Source: PALSA-693 sp963729695
GTDB lineage: Bacteria; Actinomycetota; Acidimicrobiia; Acidimicrobiales; Palsa-688
Length of the DNA stretch: 64,000 bases
Direction of reading: 5' to 3'
Assembly: GCA_963729695.1 (NCBI GenBank)
Contig: CAVSOT010000003.1
Location: forward strand, 1,178,001-1,242,000
The notes under the pieces are model-generated. The model made no database searches. It was not told the origin of the DNA and saw only the letters and a program-made list of their open reading frames with translations. Made by a program: the position numbers and the translations under genes. The number at the start of each line of letters is the position of its first letter. The first letter of the stretch is position 1. Below, piece after piece: positions 60,801 through 64,000 of this stretch.

Positions 60801-62718
60801 CCTGGCGACCGGCGACGCGGCGGGAGCGGTCCGGTTCGAGGATCTCCAGACCTGGAAACCGAGCGGATCGGCCATTCCGCTTCCGGCACCCGTGCCCCCC
60901 CTGGGGGTGCGCTTCTCTCCGAATGGTCGTACCGTGGCGGTCGTCGCCGCTGGCGGAAATCTGTCTCGGTTGTTTCTCATCGACGTGGCATCACGGCACA
61001 GCCGCCTGCTCGGCAGCTGGAGCGGGGCCGTGGCGGCAGTCCCGGCCGGTTCGGCCACCATCGCCTTCTCGCCGGATGGCCGAGACATCGCCGTCGGGCT
61101 GGCCGACTGGCCGGCCAACGCGGCGAACGGACCTGTCTCGGAGCGGCTTGTCCTCGTCGACGCCTTGACCGGGCGGCCCGTCTGGCAGCGGCCCTATCCC
61201 TTACACGCCGGGCAAGAGGAGTTGCAGGTCGCCTTCACCCCGGACGGCAACGTGGTGACCTCGGCTGAGCAGGGGACCACCGACATATGGGACAACCGAA
61301 CTGGACGCATCACCCGCCGGTTCCCTATCGGGGGGCGTTTTGCCATCTCACCCAACGGGCGGCTGGCAGCCATCGGCCTCAATAGTGCAAGCGCCGGAAA
61401 CCCTTCGGCTACCCTCGCACTCCTCGATCTGCGTACGGGCACCAGGCGCATTCTTCAGGCCATCCCTGCGAGCGCCTGGCTCTCGACCCTCACATTCACG
61501 CCCGACGGCAAACTCGTAGCGGCCGGCGCACTCGACGGTGATGTTCGGGTCTGGGATGTCGGATCGGGTTCGATCGTCCAGACATTCTCGTCCCAGTCGG
61601 GAAGCCGCCTCCAGCTCGGTATCGACCCGCGGGGCCGCACCCTTTTGTCCGGGGCCGGCGATGGCAGCGTGGTCGCATGGGACATTTCCGGTACCCAGGC
61701 GCTCGGCCGCACCTTCGCGGAGGGCCCTCCAGACAACGGCTGCGACTTCCCGCCCTGCTTCGCGGTGAACCCCGCCGGAACCATCATGGCCACCGACCAA
61801 GACGACGGGACGGTCGCCCTGGTCGACCTCCGCAGCCGGCGCTGGTACGCCAGCCTGCCTGCCACGCGCGCCTTCGTTGTCACCGGGCTCGCCTTTACGC
61901 CCGACGGCCGGCTGCTCGTGACCGGCGACGCAGGCGGCAACATCACCTTCTGGGACGTACAGTCCCGAGCGGTCCTCCGAAGGATGCACGTGGCGGACCC
62001 GGTGACCTGGCTCGCCATCAGCCCTGACCAACGACTTCTCGCCGTCCAGACGCAGAAGTTGGACGGCTCGAACACCCGGGTCGAAACATTCGACTTCGTC
62101 ACCGGCACGCCCCTGCACCATTTTGCCGTTCCCTATGGGAGCGGCGGTGTGGCCTTCAGCGCCGACAGCCGGCAACTGGCGGCCCTTGGTTGCTGCGCCC
62201 CCGGATCCACCATCGAGGTGTGGGACGCCACGTCGGGGCGGGAACTGTTCCATCCCCGCCTGGCGGTGCAGGTCCACACCATCGCCTTCTCGCCCACTTC
62301 GCCCGTGTTGGCTGCCGGCACCGCCGACGGCAAGATCCTCATGTGGGACACCCGTCGCGGCACCCAGGTCCGGGCGCCTCTTACCACCGCGGCATCCAAC
62401 GTGCTGGCGATCGCCTTCTCACCCGACGGGCGGCGCCTAGCCGCCAGCTTCTTCAGCGCAGACACCATCCTGTGGGATCTCCGTTCGGGTCAGCGGATGG
62501 GTAACTCGTTCCCGGCCGTGGCGGGCGCGATCCCGACGCCACTGTTCTCTCCGAACGGTGACCTCCTGATCCTTTACAACGAAACTGCGGCCGACTGGCC
62601 GACCGACCTCGGCTCCTGGGAGCGGTACGCCTGCCAGGTCGCCGGACGCGACCTCACGCCGGACGAATGGGCCAATGTCCTGCCCGACCGCCCCTACCAG
62701 CACGTATGCCCACTCTGA
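57871..62718 (+). CDS. Class III nucleotide cyclase-STAND ATPase-WD40 membrane protein
   Basis: 1615 residues. Residues about 20-190 form a class III cyclase domain with both metal aspartates (LMADIRGYSTF; LRGDEVLAAF) and the transition-state Asn/Arg in INMAARLCAH. A first P-loop GPPGIGKT lies near 245, followed by a helical region. A second NTPase starts PYRGLGAFEESDAAYFFGRE, with P-loop GPSGSGKSS near 496 and Walker B VLVVDQFEEVF. One transmembrane helix (AVFLILALIAGLFAV, about 870-888) is followed by a WD40-type propeller (ISPDGRLLATGD, FTPDGKLVAAGA and more). Ligand sensing by the propeller could control cyclase output. The start ATG at 57871 is likely. Confidence 0.88.
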   Translation: MDMDVELSQREVDVASTRDVQAFLMADIRGYSTFTSQRGAAAAAHLATTFTDLSRDAVAARGGKVLGLRGDEVLAAFSTAGQAVRSALDIQFACAEATAAEPDFPLGVGAGLDLGEAVAVDDGYHGAAINMAARLCAHAAAGQVLVTATVADASRCDVDLAFDTGPTVTLKGFEHPVEILEARSLKAVQRPRVVSSEADAVESAPLPLELDEATPMVGRDTDQSWLRGMWRQARRGHGRVVLVAGPPGIGKTRLAAELAHQVSAGGSAVYYCGGGGTGQAETLAAIAAAQAARSPGLWVLDQLNLYPQAIAALLQAAEGIESRPALVMGLFRDASGDPAFSTLVDRLNRHGDSLRALGPLHFDGVLGIARGYVADVQDLPAEAILRGSGGVPAVIHELVTQWASTEAARRLEAAGEWLAEGKTRQAAGLRFADNVIAARLGRIYDAGRAEDLARVCPYRGLGAFEESDAAYFFGREQLVGELAARTVGSGFLGVVGPSGSGKSSVVLAGLIPSLRAGLLPGSDRWGHAVLRPGQHPAAALESALAGIGGAERQVLVVDQFEEVFSTGDAAEREAFIDRLVALAHDPQVIVVITIRADFTGHCALYPELADLLAANLVLVAPMTADQLRRVIEAPARRVGLRVETSLVDALVGEVVDEPGGLPLLSTALVQLWQARDGGWLRLDAYQESGGVRTAVARLAEASYQELSEPERQVAMTIFLRLVAQGEGDSAVRRRVPVAEFDIDEDPTVDAVLARLTRDRLLMRDDGLVEIAHEALIREWPRFSSWLKDDAVGRELRSHLTQAARHWAEHDRDAGDLYRAARLSAALDWSQGHSRALNLLEREFLSQSREASERELGRQRRTNRRLRALLAGTAVFLILALIAGLFAVRQRNQARTAQRTAQAQALKSDAERTGTLAQTEPNLDLSMLLAVAGVKLKDLPETRSDLLAALQRAPAAVRIIRPSTSQITGLAISPDGRLLATGDAAGAVRFEDLQTWKPSGSAIPLPAPVPPLGVRFSPNGRTVAVVAAGGNLSRLFLIDVASRHSRLLGSWSGAVAAVPAGSATIAFSPDGRDIAVGLADWPANAANGPVSERLVLVDALTGRPVWQRPYPLHAGQEELQVAFTPDGNVVTSAEQGTTDIWDNRTGRITRRFPIGGRFAISPNGRLAAIGLNSASAGNPSATLALLDLRTGTRRILQAIPASAWLSTLTFTPDGKLVAAGALDGDVRVWDVGSGSIVQTFSSQSGSRLQLGIDPRGRTLLSGAGDGSVVAWDISGTQALGRTFAEGPPDNGCDFPPCFAVNPAGTIMATDQDDGTVALVDLRSRRWYASLPATRAFVVTGLAFTPDGRLLVTGDAGGNITFWDVQSRAVLRRMHVADPVTWLAISPDQRLLAVQTQKLDGSNTRVETFDFVTGTPLHHFAVPYGSGGVAFSADSRQLAALGCCAPGSTIEVWDATSGRELFHPRLAVQVHTIAFSPTSPVLAAGTADGKILMWDTRRGTQVRAPLTTAASNVLAIAFSPDGRRLAASFFSADTILWDLRSGQRMGNSFPAVAGAIPTPLFSPNGDLLILYNETAADWPTDLGSWERYACQVAGRDLTPDEWANVLPDRPYQHVCPL

Positions 62719-62949
62719 GCCCGCATCCAAACGATCGCGCGTCTATGGCGCGGTAGCGCACCCGAACGAGGTGCATCCCGGTCCCGACTCCTGTGCGTTA
62801 CTAGGGTCAGCGGCTCCTGCTGGTGACACTGAGAGTGGTCTTCTGGGGGACCCTTTCTGACCGCCACAACCCGCCACACACCACTGTAGCGCGTGTCCGA
62901 TTGTGTCAAATCTGTGTCACGTGGGCCTCTGGGCAAGTCGTTAAAATGC

Positions 62950-62977
62950 CTCTGACCAGCGAAAACGCTGGTCAGAG
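62950..62977 (-). terminator. Terminator of tmRNA
   Basis: CTCTGACCAGCG (62950-62961) and CGCTGGTCAGAG (62966-62977) form a perfect 12-bp stem with an AAAA loop. Read on the minus strand the hairpin is followed by GGCATTTTAA, a weak U run. It lies six bases after the tmRNA CCA end. Confidence 0.85.
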
Positions 62978-62982
62978 GGTGG

Positions 62983-63345
62983 TGGTGGAGGTGGCGGGAA
63001 TCGAACCCGCGTCCTTCGACGTCGCGACAGGCCTTCTCCGAGCGCAGCCGGCGAAAGGATCTCGGGCTCCTCACTCGCCGCCGGCGTCGGCGAGGGCCCC
63101 AGTCGACCAAAGTGTCCCCACCGGCCTGTCGACGAGACCGGAGGGTAGAGCCCTACTGCATGACGCCCGTACCCGACCCGTAGGGCTGGGGTCGGACGGA
63201 CGGGCTACCTGTTAGGCAGCCAGGGCGAGCTTGACGCTCTTTGCCTTGTTGGCGTTTATTTTTGGTTCCGGCTCTTTTACGTGGCTCCGGAGACCACGGC
63301 TCGCTTCTCCCGCGTTGACAACCAAAGTCGAAGCCAATCACCCCC
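62983..63345 (-). ncRNA. ssrA: Transfer-messenger RNA (tmRNA)
   Basis: 363 bases. The 5' end GGGGGTG (63345-63339) pairs with CACCTCC (62993-62987), followed by A and an encoded CCA. The 5' part GGGGGTGATTGGCTTCGACT and the T-arm GCGGGTTCGATTCCCGC are typical. The tag frame, after an AAAAATAAAC stretch, is ANKAKSVKLALAA then TAA (about 63250 to 63210). It rescues stalled ribosomes and adds the degradation tag. It starts 41 bases after the site-2 protease stop. Confidence 0.93.
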
Positions 63346-63386
63346 AAGTTGTGGCCGGCGGAGGAAGCAGCGGGCTCCCTACCGGC

Positions 63387-64000
63387 TCAGGGTCTTGTCA
63401 AGGTCCAACCCGACGATGGTACCGGACGCCGCCGCCCCATCTTCACCAGCGCCTCCAGGTCGGAGGGGAGCACGGCACCCACGGTGCGGTCTCCGTCGAC
63501 GACCAGGATGACCTGCTTGCCGCCGGTGCCGTCGGTGCGACTCACCACCTCGAGGGTGTCCTCCTCCGGGGCGGCGCCGATTGCCGCGCTGATCGGGAAG
63601 GCCACGTCCAGGGGCCGGGCCAGGTCCCACTGGGGGAAGGGAACCGACCCGATGGTGTCGCCCAGCAATACCCCTCCATAGCCGCCGTCCCACTTCTCGA
63701 GGAGCCACACCCAGCCGGGTCGGCCGCTGGCGAAGCCCTCGGCGAACGCCCGGATGGTGATCCAGCCCGGTGCGGCACCGACCGGGCGCATGACCTCGGA
63801 GATGCGGAGGCCTTCGAGGGAACGTCGCACCTGCGCCAGTTGACGTTCGGCCCGAGCCGAGCTGAGCAACCACCAGCCGATGTAGGTGACGATGAACCCG
63901 TCAAGGGGATCCACGCCCCGAAGCAGGGCCAGCAGACCGATGCCTGCGAGCACTGCGCCCAGCCCGACACCGGCTGCGGACGCCACCAGGGTGGCCCGCC
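63387..64000 (-). CDS. Site-2 protease-like membrane protein with CBS domain, C-terminal part (5' end outside window)
   Basis: About 204 residues visible. Two hydrophobic segments (LGAVLAGIGLLALLRGV and FIVTYIGWWLLSSA) are followed by ARAERQLAQVRRSLEGLRIS and a degenerate CBS pair (VSRTDGTGGKQVILVVDGDR, then GAVLPSDLEALVKM). This is the layout of the C-terminal half of M50-type site-2 proteases with CBS domains, which process anti-sigma or other membrane regulators. The HExxH part would lie outside the window. The frame is open to position 64000. Confidence 0.75.
   Translation of the reverse strand, partial: RATLVASAAGVGLGAVLAGIGLLALLRGVDPLDGFIVTYIGWWLLSSARAERQLAQVRRSLEGLRISEVMRPVGAAPGWITIRAFAEGFASGRPGWVWLLEKWDGGYGGVLLGDTIGSVPFPQWDLARPLDVAFPISAAIGAAPEEDTLEVVSRTDGTGGKQVILVVDGDRTVGAVLPSDLEALVKMGRRRPVPSSGWTLTRP

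Noticed and set aside
62823..63215. 130-codon plus-strand frame
   Set aside because: It runs over the tmRNA gene in antisense and shows no protein features.

Overview
The window is high-GC, gene-dense DNA from an actinobacterium, most likely class Acidimicrobiia or a close relative. The evidence is F420/LLM-type oxidoreductases, enzymes of the mycofactocin/NDMA redox type, a WhiB protein, DUF35/thiolase pairs, and a secreted protein built from GYWLVASDGGIFSFGDA repeats, which I know mainly from Acidimicrobiia. Species cannot be named from the sequence.

Layout. 1-8 kb: end of an ABC substrate-binding lipoprotein, a P450 and a cupin (both frame-broken), an LLM oxidoreductase, a SnoaL-like protein, a methyltransferase, a Rieske oxygenase alpha subunit, a mycofactocin-type SDR and a TetR regulator. 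This is a catabolic or xenobiotic block. 8-16.4 kb: hemerythrin, WhiB, a large LuxR/AAA regulator, a lipoprotein, a DHA2 exporter with its MarR repressor (operator-like palindrome in the promoter), and small enzymes. 16.5-23.6 kb: NDMA-type alcohol dehydrogenase, then a TetR-CoA transferase-SDR unit and an amidohydrolase-DUF35-thiolase unit. These two units start from near-identical promoter/operator modules and look like one CoA-dependent degradation regulon. 23.7-38.3 kb: mostly single housekeeping or accessory genes (AlkZ-like, sedolisin, SDR, TauD, DksA-like, DHFR-like, CMD, LLM, Ohr, GNATs, amidohydrolase, secreted phosphodiesterase). 38.5-40.1 kb: an orphan C39-like protein. 40.6-48.8 kb: surface-sugar locus with glycosyltransferases, FkbM methyltransferase, the heptose genes gmhA, hddA and gmhB, and lepB. 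49-53.2 kb: ECF sigma factor with a membrane partner, a decayed Fic gene, a thioredoxin-like gene with an in-frame UGA at the expected redox cysteine (probable selenoprotein), and the GYW-repeat protein. 53.3-63 kb: a region bracketed by a tmRNA 3'-end-like fragment and the intact tmRNA gene, in the same orientation. It holds a Gp49-like toxin, a CoA transferase, fragments of an IS110 transposase, a type I restriction subunit and a CRP regulator, a small secreted protein, and a 1615-residue cyclase-STAND-WD40 protein. 63.4-64 kb: end of a site-2 protease/CBS gene.

The most notable signal is the UGA at 50881-50883. It joins two halves of one thioredoxin-fold protein in the same frame, sits where a cysteine is expected, and is followed by a SECIS-like hairpin. 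The second is the pair of TATCCTACTGG(C/A)AGGGTA operators placed over the -10 elements of two promoters. A caution applies throughout: at least ten genes carry apparent one-base indels, so some broken genes may be assembly errors.
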